Positions 9,312 through 17,199 of a stretch of DNA of 64,000 nucleotides are shown here, piece by piece (position 1 is the stretch's first letter; each line of letters opens with the position of its first letter). Origin of the DNA: Rhodospirillaceae bacterium UBA6219 (GTDB lineage: Bacteria > Pseudomonadota > Alphaproteobacteria > Rhodospirillales > Magnetospirillaceae); the NCBI GenBank assembly GCA_002435715.1, contig DISD01000076.1, positions 9,486-73,485 on the forward strand, written 5' to 3'. A program made the position numbers and the translations under genes. The notes under the pieces were generated by a model. That model had not been told where the DNA came from, ran no database searches, and saw only the letters and a program-made list of their open reading frames with translations.

Positions 9312-10153
9312 CTTTCCGCCAAGATGGCCGCCAAGCCCTGGCGATAGCTGGGGTAACGCAGCACGATTCCCAATTCGTCCTTGATGCGGTCGTTCCGCAC
9401 CCGCTTGTTGTCGGCATAAAACGACAGGGCCATGGGTGACAAGGTGGCTTGGGCCTGCTGCCAATCCATTTCCGGCGGCGGTTCCGTACCCAAAAGCATG
9501 CAGGCATGGGCGATGACATCCTGCGGTGGCGCGCAATCATCGTCGCAGACGTTGTACACCCGCCCCGGCTGCGGACGGCGCATGGAGGCCAGCACCACCT
9601 GGGCGATGTCGTCCACGTGGATCCGGCTGAACACCTGACCCGGCTTGACGATGCGCTGGGCCTTGCCCTGACGCACGGTGTCGATGGCCGACCGTCCGGG
9701 GCCGTAAATGCCGGCCAAGCGGAACACATGCACCGCCAGGCCGCTATCCATCCACGCCCGCTCGGCCTCGACGCGACGGCGTGAACGCTCCAGGTCAGGG
9801 GCCAGTTCGGTTTTTTCGTCCACCCATCCGCCATCGCGATCACCATAAACCCCGGTGGTGGACAGATATCCCACCCATCGCGGGTCCAGTTTCCGCAATC
9901 GCGGACCGAGGGCCTGCAAGACCGGGTCGCCCGGCTCGTCCGGTGGGATCGAGGACAGCACGTGGGTGACGCCCGTCAAGGCGTCTTCCGGCAGGGGGTG
10001 ATCACGATCGAAGGGATAGACGGTCAAGTCATCCAACCCCTGGGCTTGGCCGGAACGGGTGGTCCCGGCCACCTCCCAGCCCTTGGCCAGGGCGGAACGG
10101 GCAATGACACGGGCGGAAAAGCCCAGACCGAAAATGAAAAGACGTCCCGCCAT
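9308..10153 (-). CDS. SDR-family NAD(P)-dependent epimerase/dehydratase-like protein
   Basis: This 281-aa Rossmann-fold protein starts with the dinucleotide-binding segment LFIFGLGFSAR. An active-site-like YLSTTGVYGDRDG follows near residue 95; Tyr lies in the VYG position, but the usual YxxxK lysine is not clear, as in the atypical SDR group (YeeZ-like). Substrate unknown. The ATG at 10153 is preceded by GAGAGGGGG; longer reading to 10204 would run across that site. It is transcribed divergently from the TPR gene and ends tail-to-tail with cheR, so it is not part of the chemotaxis operon. Confidence 0.8.
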   Translation of the reverse strand: MAGRLFIFGLGFSARVIARSALAKGWEVAGTTRSGQAQGLDDLTVYPFDRDHPLPEDALTGVTHVLSSIPPDEPGDPVLQALGPRLRKLDPRWVGYLSTTGVYGDRDGGWVDEKTELAPDLERSRRRVEAERAWMDSGLAVHVFRLAGIYGPGRSAIDTVRQGKAQRIVKPGQVFSRIHVDDIAQVVLASMRRPQPGRVYNVCDDDCAPPQDVIAHACMLLGTEPPPEMDWQQAQATLSPMALSFYADNKRVRNDRIKDELGIVLRYPSYRQGLAAILAES

Positions 10154-10200
10154 CGGTTCACCCCCTCTCGAGAATCCTTGCAAAGTCGGCCTGTCTCGCC

Positions 10201-10231
10201 ACACTGTCGCCTTCTCACAATAGCACAGTGT
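10201..10231. repeat. inverted repeat just upstream of the TPR gene start
   Basis: ACACTGT (10201-10207) and ACAGTGT (10225-10231) are perfect inverted 7-mers with a 17-base spacer, and each is followed by CGCC. The right arm ends five bases before the ATG at 10237, where no purine-rich ribosome site is seen. It could be an operator in the divergent promoter region or a leader hairpin. Confidence 0.4.
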
Positions 10232-10236
10232 CGCCC

Positions 10237-10980
10237 ATGCACCGCTTGATCCCGCTTATCCTGGCCCTGATCCTTGCCGCCCCCGCCTGGGCCGAGACCA
10301 TCGACGGCGCCCATGAATACAAGGCCTGCCTGACCTTGGCCAAAAAGAACCCGGAAGCCGGGTGGGAAGAGGCCTTGGCCTGGCAATCCCTGGGCGGCGG
10401 CGAAGCGGCCCGGCATTGCGCGGCGGTGGCCCTGATCGGCCTGGGCAAGTACGGCGAAGCCGCCAGCCGCTTGGAAACCCTGGCCAATGAAAGCGTGCGC
10501 GAAGATTCCATCCGCGCCGAAATGTTGGCCCAGGCCGGGCAGGCCTGGCTGATGGAAGGCAACATTCCGCGCGCCGATTCGGCGCAACGCGGGGCTTTGG
10601 TCCTGTCACCGGGCAATCCCGACTTGCTGTTGGACCATGCCGTGTTGCTGGCCCAGGTCAACCATTACGCCGAGGCGGTGGACGTGCTGTCCCAGGTGCT
10701 GCGCAGCCAGCCCAACCGGGTCGAAGCGCTGACCCTGCGCGGCACCGCCTTTCGCTTCCTGAACAACATCCCCGGCGCCACCGACGACATCAACCAGGCG
10801 CTGAAGCTGGACCCCGACTTTCCCGACGCTTTGTTGGAAAGCGGCATCCTGAAGCGACTGGCCGGCGACGACAAGGGCGCACGGGCCGATTGGGTGCGGG
10901 CCATCGACCTGGCGCCCGAATCGGAAGCCGCCGAGCTGGCCCGCAAGAACCTGGAAAAACTGGATGTGAAGGTGAAATGA
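10237..10980 (+). CDS. exported TPR-repeat protein
   Basis: The 247-aa protein begins with a signal peptide (MHRLIPLILALILAAPAWA, cleavage after about residue 19) and so acts in the periplasm or at the envelope. The remainder is helical tetratricopeptide repeats; the clearest are around residues 145-215 (VEALTLRGTAFRFLNNIPGA, FPDALLESGILKRLAGDD). TPRs are protein-binding scaffolds; no catalytic domain is present. The ATG at 10237 is chosen for the signal peptide although no good ribosome site precedes it. It overlaps the next gene (ATGATG over the TGA). Confidence 0.8.
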   Translation: MHRLIPLILALILAAPAWAETIDGAHEYKACLTLAKKNPEAGWEEALAWQSLGGGEAARHCAAVALIGLGKYGEAASRLETLANESVREDSIRAEMLAQAGQAWLMEGNIPRADSAQRGALVLSPGNPDLLLDHAVLLAQVNHYAEAVDVLSQVLRSQPNRVEALTLRGTAFRFLNNIPGATDDINQALKLDPDFPDALLESGILKRLAGDDKGARADWVRAIDLAPESEAAELARKNLEKLDVKVK

Positions 10981-11390
10981 TGGACACCCTTCCCGCATGG
11001 CAAGTGCCGGCCGGCCGCTTCGTTTTCGCCGAGCTGGACGGTATTCGCACCCTGTGCCTGAAAGCCGAACGCCAGGGCAAGGACCACGTGAACCACTTCC
11101 TGGTGGCACTGGAACCGCTGGCCCAACGCGACACCATGGGGCTGACTTATCTGGACCCCGAACAGGGCCTGTTCCCCGCCGACGGCTTCAGCCTCAGCTT
11201 TTCCCCGGCCAGCGGCGAAGCCCAGGTCGGCGACGTCCTGGAAACCGAAGCGGGGCTGTGGCTGAAATTGCGTGACGCGGCGTCGTCGCAGCGCCTTTAC
11301 TGCTTCGTCAATCTGGCCGAAGGCCGGATAAAACCGCGCCTGGAACGGCATCGTCACCAGAAAATGGAATGGATGCTGCAGCGAATTTAA
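10977..11390 (+). CDS. conserved hypothetical protein
   Basis: I do not recognise this 137-aa protein. It has no signal peptide or membrane helix, is fairly acidic and looks like a small beta-rich cytoplasmic domain (LTYLDPEQGLFPADGF, GDVLETEAGLWLKLRDA). Its start overlaps the stop of the TPR gene, so the two are translated together and may work together. A second ATG three bases later (10980) is equally possible. Confidence 0.7.
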   Translation: MMDTLPAWQVPAGRFVFAELDGIRTLCLKAERQGKDHVNHFLVALEPLAQRDTMGLTYLDPEQGLFPADGFSLSFSPASGEAQVGDVLETEAGLWLKLRDAASSQRLYCFVNLAEGRIKPRLERHRHQKMEWMLQRI

Positions 11391-11479
11391 TCAAATCCCA
11401 TGTATTGAGTTTCCGTGACATACAACATTTTGTGATTTTTATTGCTGACAGCACGATTCCGCATCTGCTAGCGTCATAG

Positions 11480-11632
11480 GTGATTGGTGGCTTTGACGGA
11501 ATGTGACGCCTTGCCCTGGATCGCACTTCACGCACGTCCTTCCCTGGTGGCAGCACCCCGAATTCGGGTCGCAATGTTGTCGCACCAGTGCCGCCGATTT
11601 TCTCAGGCCTTCCGTTTCGGAAGGCTTTTTTT
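11480..11632 (+). ncRNA. candidate structured small RNA or phoH leader
   Basis: A 276-base gap before phoH holds a foldable stretch. ATTGGTGGC (11483-11491) pairs with GCCGCCGAT (11590-11598) with two G-U pairs, and nested inside TGTGAC (11502-11507) pairs with GTCGCA (11579-11584). A small CCCG-AATT-CGGG hairpin lies at 11557-11568. A strong terminator follows at once. A loose promoter (CTGACA, 17-base gap, CTAGCG) lies at 11445-11473. The nested long-range stems recall a 6S-type shape, but no family motif is recognised. Alternatively it is an attenuator in the phoH leader. Confidence 0.4.
11607..11632 (+). terminator. rho-independent terminator upstream of phoH
   Basis: Stem GCCTTCCG / CGGAAGGC (8 bp, perfect) with a TTT loop is followed by seven T residues. 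It points in the plus direction and ends 33 bases before the phoH start, so it closes either the preceding transcript, a small RNA, or an attenuated phoH leader. Confidence 0.85.
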
Positions 11633-11665
11633 GTGCCCGGCTTCCATCACATCCTGGGGGTAAGT

Positions 11666-12409
11666 ATGGCCAAACGTCCCGCTCGTCACCTGTCACAACA
11701 GAAATCCGAATCCGTGGTGCCGCTGTATCCGGCGGAAACCCACTGGCACCCTTTGGGAATGGAAGAGGAGGCGAGCCGCGACAAGGCCTATGTCCGCAAG
11801 GTCAGGCCGCAAAGCGAGGGCCAGAAACTGCTGATGGAAGCCATCGGCGAGCATCATTTGACCGTGGCCTTGGGCCCGGCCGGTACCGGCAAGACCTTCC
11901 TGGCCATCTCTGCGGCGGTGGAAGCCTTCGAATCCGGCAAGGTGTCGCGTATCATCCTGTCACGCCCGGCGGTGGAAGCCGGCGAATCCCTGGGCTTCCT
12001 GCCCGGTGACCTGCAGGACAAGCTGGCGCCTTATCTGCGGCCGCTTTATGACGCGCTGTCCGACCGCCTGGGTGGCAAGCGCCTGCGCGCCTGCATCGCC
12101 GACGGCACCATCGAGGTGGCGCCCATCGCCTATATGCGCGGCCGCACGCTGAACAACGCCTTCGTGGTGATCGACGAAGCGCAGAACTGCACCTATGGAC
12201 AGATCAAGATGCTGCTGACCCGCCTGGGCTGGCATTCCACCATGGTGCTGACCGGCGACCCCGACCAGACCGACCTGCTGCCCGGCATGTCGGGACTGGC
12301 CGACATCTCCAATCGGTTGCGCCACCTGTCGGAAGTCGCCGTCGTCGACCTGGTTGAGGCCGACATCGTTCGACATCCATTGGTTGCCTCGATGTTGACG
12401 GTTCTATGA
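11666..12409 (+). CDS. phoH: PhoH family P-loop ATPase
   Basis: This 247-aa cytoplasmic ATPase of the PhoH family has a RecA/helicase-like core: Walker A GPAGTGKT near residue 74, the family segment SRPAVEAGESLGFLPGD, Walker B VVIDEAQNC and the sensor MVLTGDPDQTD. PhoH proteins are linked to RNA metabolism and phosphate stress, but the exact reaction is not settled. The ATG at 11666 follows GGGGG; earlier in-frame codons lie inside the terminator. In many alphaproteobacteria phoH sits between miaB and ybeY; neither is here, so this may be a second, stand-alone copy. Confidence 0.9.
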   Translation: MAKRPARHLSQQKSESVVPLYPAETHWHPLGMEEEASRDKAYVRKVRPQSEGQKLLMEAIGEHHLTVALGPAGTGKTFLAISAAVEAFESGKVSRIILSRPAVEAGESLGFLPGDLQDKLAPYLRPLYDALSDRLGGKRLRACIADGTIEVAPIAYMRGRTLNNAFVVIDEAQNCTYGQIKMLLTRLGWHSTMVLTGDPDQTDLLPGMSGLADISNRLRHLSEVAVVDLVEADIVRHPLVASMLTVL

Positions 12410-12443
12410 AAAGGGAAAGATAACCAATCTTTCATTTCAACCC

Positions 12444-12474
12444 GTGGGGGCGCTCGGTGATAATGCGCCCCCAC
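12444..12474 (+). terminator. GC-rich hairpin after phoH
   Basis: GTGGGGGCGC (12444-12453) and GCGCCCCCAC (12465-12474) are perfect 10-bp arms with an 11-base loop. Only a weak AACATTTA follows, so termination may be imperfect. It lies between phoH and the zinc-finger gene. Confidence 0.6.
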
Positions 12475-12500
12475 AACATTTAGTGTGAGGAGGGGGTTAC

Positions 12501-12731
12501 ATGGACGATATCGATTGCGCTGCTGAACGCATCGACGCTTTCAACAAGGTCGCCCTGCAGATGGTTCTGTCACGCAGCCTGGGCCCGGCCTCGAGCGGCG
12601 TATGCAAGGCCTGCGGCGCACTGATCGAAGCCGAACGCCTGCGCGCCAATCCCAACGCCCGCCACTGCACCGAATGCGCCGAAGACTTGGAAGCGGAAAG
12701 CCGTCGCAAGAACCGGTGCGGTCCGCGCTGA
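12501..12731 (+). CDS. TraR/DksA-family C4 zinc finger protein
   Basis: The 76-aa protein has the DksA-type zinc finger CKAC-(about 18 residues)-CTEC. It lacks the long DksA coiled coil and its length matches the plasmid protein TraR (about 73 aa), which enters the RNA polymerase secondary channel with a short acidic N-terminal helix. Here the N-terminus MDDIDCAAERID has suitable acidic residues. It probably binds RNA polymerase and changes promoter choice, but this is inference. A GAGGAGGGGG ribosome site (12487-12496) precedes it. No other mobile-element gene is nearby. Confidence 0.8.
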   Translation: MDDIDCAAERIDAFNKVALQMVLSRSLGPASSGVCKACGALIEAERLRANPNARHCTECAEDLEAESRRKNRCGPR

Positions 12732-12801
12732 CTTCCGGGGCTTGACGCCTGAACCGGGCGGGCGGAAAGTCGAAGTACTGAACGCCCCCCGGATCACGTC
12801 C

Positions 12802-13572
12802 ATGGTCAGCAGAATCTGTAAATTGGTCTTGTTTGCCTGGGTGCTGGGCCTGGGCGCCACGGCCCCGGCACAGGCCGCCGACAGCGTCATCCTGGCGGCG
12901 GATTACTGGTGCCCGCATACCTGCGACCCGGCGACCGGCCGCTCGGGCTATATGATCGACGTGGCGTCGGAAGCCTTTGCCCTGTCGGGCATCAAGACCA
13001 TCTATCAGGTCCGGCCCTGGGCCACCTCCATGGCCGACATTCGCGCCGGACTGATCGACGGGGTGGTCGGCGTCCTGACCAGCGAAGCCCCCGATTTGCC
13101 GCATAATCATAAGGCCCTGGGCCGCCAATCCAACGCCTTCGTGGTCCAGGCCGACGACAATTTCATTCTGCGTGGCCTCGACTCGTTGGCCGGAAAGCGC
13201 ATCGCCACGGTCAGGGATTACAGCTATTCCCCCGAAATCGATTCCTGGCTGGCCGGCCATGCCGCCCAAATCCAGTCCCAGCCCGGAAACCGGGCGGCGG
13301 AAAGCAATCTGGAGCATCTGCTGAACGACGAGGTCCAGGTGGTCGTGGACGACGAAGCGGTGCTGCGCAACGCCATCATCCATTCCGGCCTGAGCGGCAA
13401 GGTCCGCAGCGCCGGCCGTCTGCCCGGCGGGACCTTGCACATCGCCTTTTCCGCCACCCGCTCCAACGGCAAGGAATTGGCGGCAGCCTTGGATAGCGGG
13501 ATCGAGAAACTCCGCGAAAGCGGTCGCTTGGCGGAAATCCTGGCCGGATACGGCCTGGCCGATTGGGAATAG
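12802..13572 (+). CDS. periplasmic solute-binding protein, family 3-like
   Basis: The 256-aa protein has a signal peptide (about residues 1-26, ending in PAQAA) followed by a two-lobed binding domain of the amino-acid binding (SBP_bac_3) type: GYMIDVASEAFALSGI near residue 48, DGVVGVLTSEAP, and an AGKRIATVRDYSY hinge segment. No permease or ATPase genes are adjacent, so it may serve a transporter elsewhere or act as a sensor domain. The start at 12802 is chosen because it begins the signal peptide; an in-frame TTG at 12742 would add 20 unlikely residues. Confidence 0.75.
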   Translation: MVSRICKLVLFAWVLGLGATAPAQAADSVILAADYWCPHTCDPATGRSGYMIDVASEAFALSGIKTIYQVRPWATSMADIRAGLIDGVVGVLTSEAPDLPHNHKALGRQSNAFVVQADDNFILRGLDSLAGKRIATVRDYSYSPEIDSWLAGHAAQIQSQPGNRAAESNLEHLLNDEVQVVVDDEAVLRNAIIHSGLSGKVRSAGRLPGGTLHIAFSATRSNGKELAAALDSGIEKLRESGRLAEILAGYGLADWE

Positions 13573-13575
13573 GCC

Positions 13576-14193
13576 ATGAACGGCTTTCATTCATACGCCC
13601 CCGGCGACGGCCATGGTCTGGCCCACGATCCGCTGAATTCCATCGTCGCGCCGCGCCCCATCGGCTGGATTTCCACCTTGTCGGCGGACGGCATCGCCAA
13701 TCTGGCGCCCTATTCCTTTTTCAACCTGTTCAACTACCGCCCGCCCATCCTGGGTTTCGCCAGCACCGGCTGGAAGGACAGCGTCCGCAACATCCAGGCG
13801 ACCGGCGAATTCGTCTGGAACCTGGTGTCCGAGGATCTGGGGCCGGCCATGAACGCCACCTGCGCCAGCGTCCCCCCCGATGTGGACGAATTCGCTTTGG
13901 CCGGCCTGGAAGCGGCGCCGTCATCCGTGGTCAAGCCACCGCGTGTCGCCACCTCGAAAGTCACCTTCGAATGCCGGCTCAGCCAATTCATCCGCCTGCA
14001 AAAGGCCGATGGCGGCGACATCGACACCTGGCTGGCCCTGGGCGAGGTGGTGATGATCCACATCGCCCAAGACCTGATCGTCGACGGCGTCTACGACACG
14101 TTGAAATCCCGCCCGCTGCTGCGCGGCGGCGGCCCCGCCGATTACTTCACCATCGACGAATCCCGGCGCCTGCGCATGACGCGCCCGGCATAA
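13576..14193 (+). CDS. flavin reductase-like FMN-binding protein
   Basis: This 205-aa protein is of the FMN-binding split-barrel family (flavin reductase-like, DIM6/NTAB group). Visible features are the N-terminal PLNSIVAPRPIGWISTLSA and the flavin-contacting NLAPYSFFNLFNYRPPILGF. Such proteins reduce flavin with NAD(P)H or use bound FMN in oxidoreduction; the substrate is unknown. It starts three bases after the solute-binding gene, so they may share a transcript. Its 3' end meets the end of the iron-uptake operon on the other strand. Confidence 0.85.
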   Translation: MNGFHSYAPGDGHGLAHDPLNSIVAPRPIGWISTLSADGIANLAPYSFFNLFNYRPPILGFASTGWKDSVRNIQATGEFVWNLVSEDLGPAMNATCASVPPDVDEFALAGLEAAPSSVVKPPRVATSKVTFECRLSQFIRLQKADGGDIDTWLALGEVVMIHIAQDLIVDGVYDTLKSRPLLRGGGPADYFTIDESRRLRMTRPA

Positions 14194-14196
14194 GGA

Positions 14197-14595
14197 TCAC
14201 TCGATCCCGAAACGGCTGATGCCGTGGCGCTGCAAGGCCGCCATCACCATGGCCGGAGCGCCATAGGGGGCGCCCCGATCCACCCGCAAATGGATGTCCG
14301 GCGGCGGACCGGCGGCGGCGACCAACTGCGCCAGGCGGATTTCCAGGTCCTGGCGCCCGTCGATGCCCTGCCCGTTCCATCTCAGCCCCGACCCGGAATC
14401 GATGGCGATGGTGATCGGCACGGACCGCGTCTCGGCGGCACTGCCCGGGGCCAGCGACGTCTCGACCTTGTGGGTGGGGGCCGGCATGGTGATGATCAGC
14501 ATGACCAGCAACACCAGCAGCACGTCGATCAAGGGCGTGGTGTTGATCTCGGTCAGCGCCGGGGAATCGTGGGTGTCGTCGGGATCTTCGTCCAT
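14197..14595 (-). CDS. exbD: ExbD/TolR biopolymer transport protein, second copy
   Basis: This 132-aa inner-membrane protein has one N-terminal helix in which the proton-carrying Asp is kept (LTEINTTPLIDVLLVLLVML), then a periplasmic domain (HLRVDRGAPYGAPAMVMAAL). With ExbB it turns proton flow into movement of TonB. The start at 14595 lies 14 bases after the previous exbD stop. It is the last gene of the uptake operon and ends convergent to the flavin reductase gene. Confidence 0.9.
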   Translation of the reverse strand: MDEDPDDTHDSPALTEINTTPLIDVLLVLLVMLIITMPAPTHKVETSLAPGSAAETRSVPITIAIDSGSGLRWNGQGIDGRQDLEIRLAQLVAAAGPPPDIHLRVDRGAPYGAPAMVMAALQRHGISRFGIE

Positions 14596-14609
14596 GCCGG
14601 AATCCAGGG

Positions 14610-15038
14610 TCAAGGGGGGGACGCAACGGGATCGGTCAGAAAGCCGACCTTGTCGATGCCCGCCTGACGGCAGGCGTCGACCACCGCCGCCATGGCGGCA
14701 TAGGCCACCTGATGATCGCCGCGCAGATGGATGGCGGGCTGTGGAATGGTTGCCGCCAGTTGACGCAAGCGCGGCTCCAGGGCGGCGATGTCGGCCAGGG
14801 CCTGGTCGTTCCAATACACCTTGCCCTGACGGTCGACGCTGATACTGATGGTCCCCGGATCGACCGTGCCGCGCTCGGTGGCTTCCTGCGGCAAGGTCAG
14901 GGGCACGGTCTGCAAGGCGACGGGAATGGTGATCAGGAAGATGATCAACAGCACCAGCATCACATCCACCAAGGGCGTGGTGTTGATGGAGGCCAACAAA
15001 ACATCGTCCTGATCGTCAAGCAGCGGAGCGCCGGCCAT
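14610..15038 (-). CDS. exbD: ExbD/TolR biopolymer transport protein, first copy
   Basis: This 142-aa protein has the same plan as its neighbour: a single membrane helix with the essential Asp (ASINTTPLVDVMLVLLIIFL) and a periplasmic domain with AIHLRGDHQVAYAAMAAVV. Two unlike ExbD genes in tandem suggest a mixed ExbD dimer in the ExbB pore, as in some other Gram-negative TonB systems. It begins three bases after exbB ends. Confidence 0.9.
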   Translation of the reverse strand: MAGAPLLDDQDDVLLASINTTPLVDVMLVLLIIFLITIPVALQTVPLTLPQEATERGTVDPGTISISVDRQGKVYWNDQALADIAALEPRLRQLAATIPQPAIHLRGDHQVAYAAMAAVVDACRQAGIDKVGFLTDPVASPP

Positions 15039-15041
15039 GGT

Positions 15042-15791
15042 CTACCCCTTGCCGCCCGAATGGCGCCGTTTTCCACCGACCAACAGCGCGTGCAGGTCGT
15101 CGGCGAATTCGCGCAGGGCGCCGGCGACCACCTTGTCCCGCCGGGCCAAAAGGTTATAGCCAAGGACCGCCGGAACCGCCACCGCCAAGCCGATGGCGGT
15201 CATGATCAGTGCCTCGCCCACCGGTCCGGCCACCTTGTCCAAGGACGCCTGTCCGGTGCGGCCAATGGCCGCCAGCGCATGCTGGATGCCCCAGACGGTG
15301 CCGAACAAGCCGACGAACGGCGCCGTCGAGGCAATGGTGGCCAGCACCGGCAAACCGCCGCTGCCACTGGCCGCCACCTGGCTCCAGGCTCGGCGGATGG
15401 CCAGCGACACCCATGTGTGCAGATCGATGCCGTCCAGGCCGGCCTGGCCATGATGGCGAGCGGCGTCGATCCCCGCCTGGGCGATGACGCGGCACGGACT
15501 GGCCGCCCCCAGGATGGCCAGCCCCTCTTCGGTGACGGTGCGGCTCCAGAAACTCTGTTCGGCCTGCCGCACATGGCGCAAGACCTGGAACTGGTCCCAC
15601 AACTTGATCAGCAGGATGCTCCAACTGGCCAGGGACATGATCACCAGGATCGCCAAGGTGATATGGGTGACCGCATCACCCTGATTCCATAAGGTGCCGA
15701 GGTCGTATCCCGTCACCCCGTCCTGGGCCCGGGCCGCCGCCCCCCCGATGACGACACCGATACCCGCCAACGGCAGGATTGATCTGATCAT
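15042..15791 (-). CDS. exbB: ExbB/TolQ proton channel protein
   Basis: This 249-aa MotA/TolQ/ExbB-family protein has an N-terminal hydrophobic stretch that may be cleaved (residues 1-20, ending AAARAQDG), one membrane helix near residues 45-65, and the two conserved C-terminal helices (TIASTAPFVGLFGTVWGI and ALIMTAIGLAVAVPAVLGYN). It forms the proton channel driving TonB. The ATG at 15791 has GGAG six bases upstream and overlaps the tonB stop (ATGA), which settles the start. Confidence 0.92.
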   Translation of the reverse strand: MIRSILPLAGIGVVIGGAAARAQDGVTGYDLGTLWNQGDAVTHITLAILVIMSLASWSILLIKLWDQFQVLRHVRQAEQSFWSRTVTEEGLAILGAASPCRVIAQAGIDAARHHGQAGLDGIDLHTWVSLAIRRAWSQVAASGSGGLPVLATIASTAPFVGLFGTVWGIQHALAAIGRTGQASLDKVAGPVGEALIMTAIGLAVAVPAVLGYNLLARRDKVVAGALREFADDLHALLVGGKRRHSGGKG

Positions 15792-16417
15792 TGCAATCTC
15801 CATACGTAACGCAGAGTGATCCAGGTGGTTTGCGCCTGGCCGTCCACGGTGCCGGGCGTGAAGACGCAGTTGGCCATGGCCGCCAAGGTCGCGTCGTCCA
15901 AACGTGAGAAACCGCTGGATTCCGCCAGCCGGTGTTCCACCACCCGGCCATTGGCGTCCACCCGCAGCCGCACCACCACCAGACCGGTTTCCCGTTCATA
16001 GCGGGACCGGGACGGATATCGTGGTGTCGGGCACGAGATGGCGGCGGCGGTGACCACCTTGGGCGCCACCGAGATGGCGGCGGCCAAGGCGGGCGCTGTC
16101 GGCGGCGACGCCGAAACCGGCAGCACCGCCGGGGCGGAATCAGCCACCAATGTCGACGGCTTGGGCTGGACCACCGGCTTGGGGCGCGGCGGTGACGACA
16201 CCACCGGCTTGGCCTTGGGGGGCTGGGGTACGGGCGGCGGTGGTTCCGGCGGTGGCGGCGACACCACTGTCTCGGGCTCGGGGGGCAGCAGGAAGACATC
16301 CATCACCACCGATGATGGGGCAACAATTGCTGGCGACGGGGCCGGCAGCACCGTCAACGCCAGTCCATGGGCCAGCACCACCCCCCCGATGATCATGGGC
16401 CTTGCCACACGGATCAT
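15788..16417 (-). CDS. tonB: TonB energy transducer
   Basis: This 209-aa protein has an N-terminal membrane anchor (about residues 8-30) and a proline-rich periplasmic spacer (about 46-90, many PP and KP repeats). The C-terminal TonB domain has CPTPRYPSRSRYERETGLVV and ends in TWITLRYVWRLQ. It spans the periplasm and pulls on the TonB box of the receptor encoded upstream. Start and stop both overlap neighbours by ATGA. Confidence 0.92.
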   Translation of the reverse strand: MIRVARPMIIGGVVLAHGLALTVLPAPSPAIVAPSSVVMDVFLLPPEPETVVSPPPPEPPPPVPQPPKAKPVVSSPPRPKPVVQPKPSTLVADSAPAVLPVSASPPTAPALAAAISVAPKVVTAAAISCPTPRYPSRSRYERETGLVVVRLRVDANGRVVEHRLAESSGFSRLDDATLAAMANCVFTPGTVDGQAQTTWITLRYVWRLQ

Positions 16418-17199
16418 GATCGCCCCCGTTCAAGGATCACCTCGGGCGTCAGCACCGGGGCCAAGGTCCGGTGGGGCCGGCCTTCATGTTCGAAGCCCAG
16501 CAGTTTCAGCGGCACTCCGTAAAGCTGGCGCAGATTGTCCTCGGTCAGGATGTCCGCCACCGGCCCCGATACCGCGTGGTCGGGTCTGAGCATCAGCAAC
16601 ACGTCGTCGGCCACCGACAGGGCGTGGTGCGGATGGTGGGTGGTGAACAGCACCGACAGCCCGTCATGATGGGCCAGCATGGCCATGCGTTCCAGGATCA
16701 CCGCCTGATTGCGCAGGTCCAGCGCCGAACTGGGCTCGTCAAGAATCATGATCTCGGGTGCCGACACCAGGGCACGGGCGAAGATGACCATCTGTCGTTG
16801 ACCACCCGACAGGTGATGGAACGGACGAGAGGCGAAATCGGCCATGCCCACCCGGTCCAGCGCCGCCAGCGCCGCTTCTTCATCCCGGCGCGACGGCTGG
16901 GCCAACAACGCCACCTTGGCGGCGCGCCCCATCAGCACCATGTCGAGCACCGAATAGTCGAAGCCGACCTGGAACAATTGCGGGACGAAAGCGGCCTTGC
17001 CCTCGATCGTCACCTGACCCTCGGTCGGTGCGGCGATGCCCAACAGCAAGCGCAGCAAGGTGGTCTTGCCGCAGCCATTGGGTCCCAGCACCGCCATGAT
17101 GCGCCCCTTGGCCAAACGGCCGTGATAGCCGCGGAAAATCCATTCGTCGCGCCGATAGGCATGACCCAGGCCGGTGAAGGCGATGGCGTCCCTAGTCAT
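16414..17199 (-). CDS. iron-type ABC transporter ATPase (FecE-like)
   Basis: This 261-aa ATPase powers import of an iron-chelate or similar metal complex. It has Walker A GPNGCGKT (about 39-46), a Q-loop in VPQLFQVG, the signature LSGGQRQM near residue 130, Walker B IMILDEPSSALD, and the switch His in FTTHHPHHA. It overlaps the permease gene by eight bases. The family also includes vitamin B12 and haem importers, so the cargo is not certain. Confidence 0.92.
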   Translation of the reverse strand: MTRDAIAFTGLGHAYRRDEWIFRGYHGRLAKGRIMAVLGPNGCGKTTLLRLLLGIAAPTEGQVTIEGKAAFVPQLFQVGFDYSVLDMVLMGRAAKVALLAQPSRRDEEAALAALDRVGMADFASRPFHHLSGGQRQMVIFARALVSAPEIMILDEPSSALDLRNQAVILERMAMLAHHDGLSVLFTTHHPHHALSVADDVLLMLRPDHAVSGPVADILTEDNLRQLYGVPLKLLGFEHEGRPHRTLAPVLTPEVILERGRS

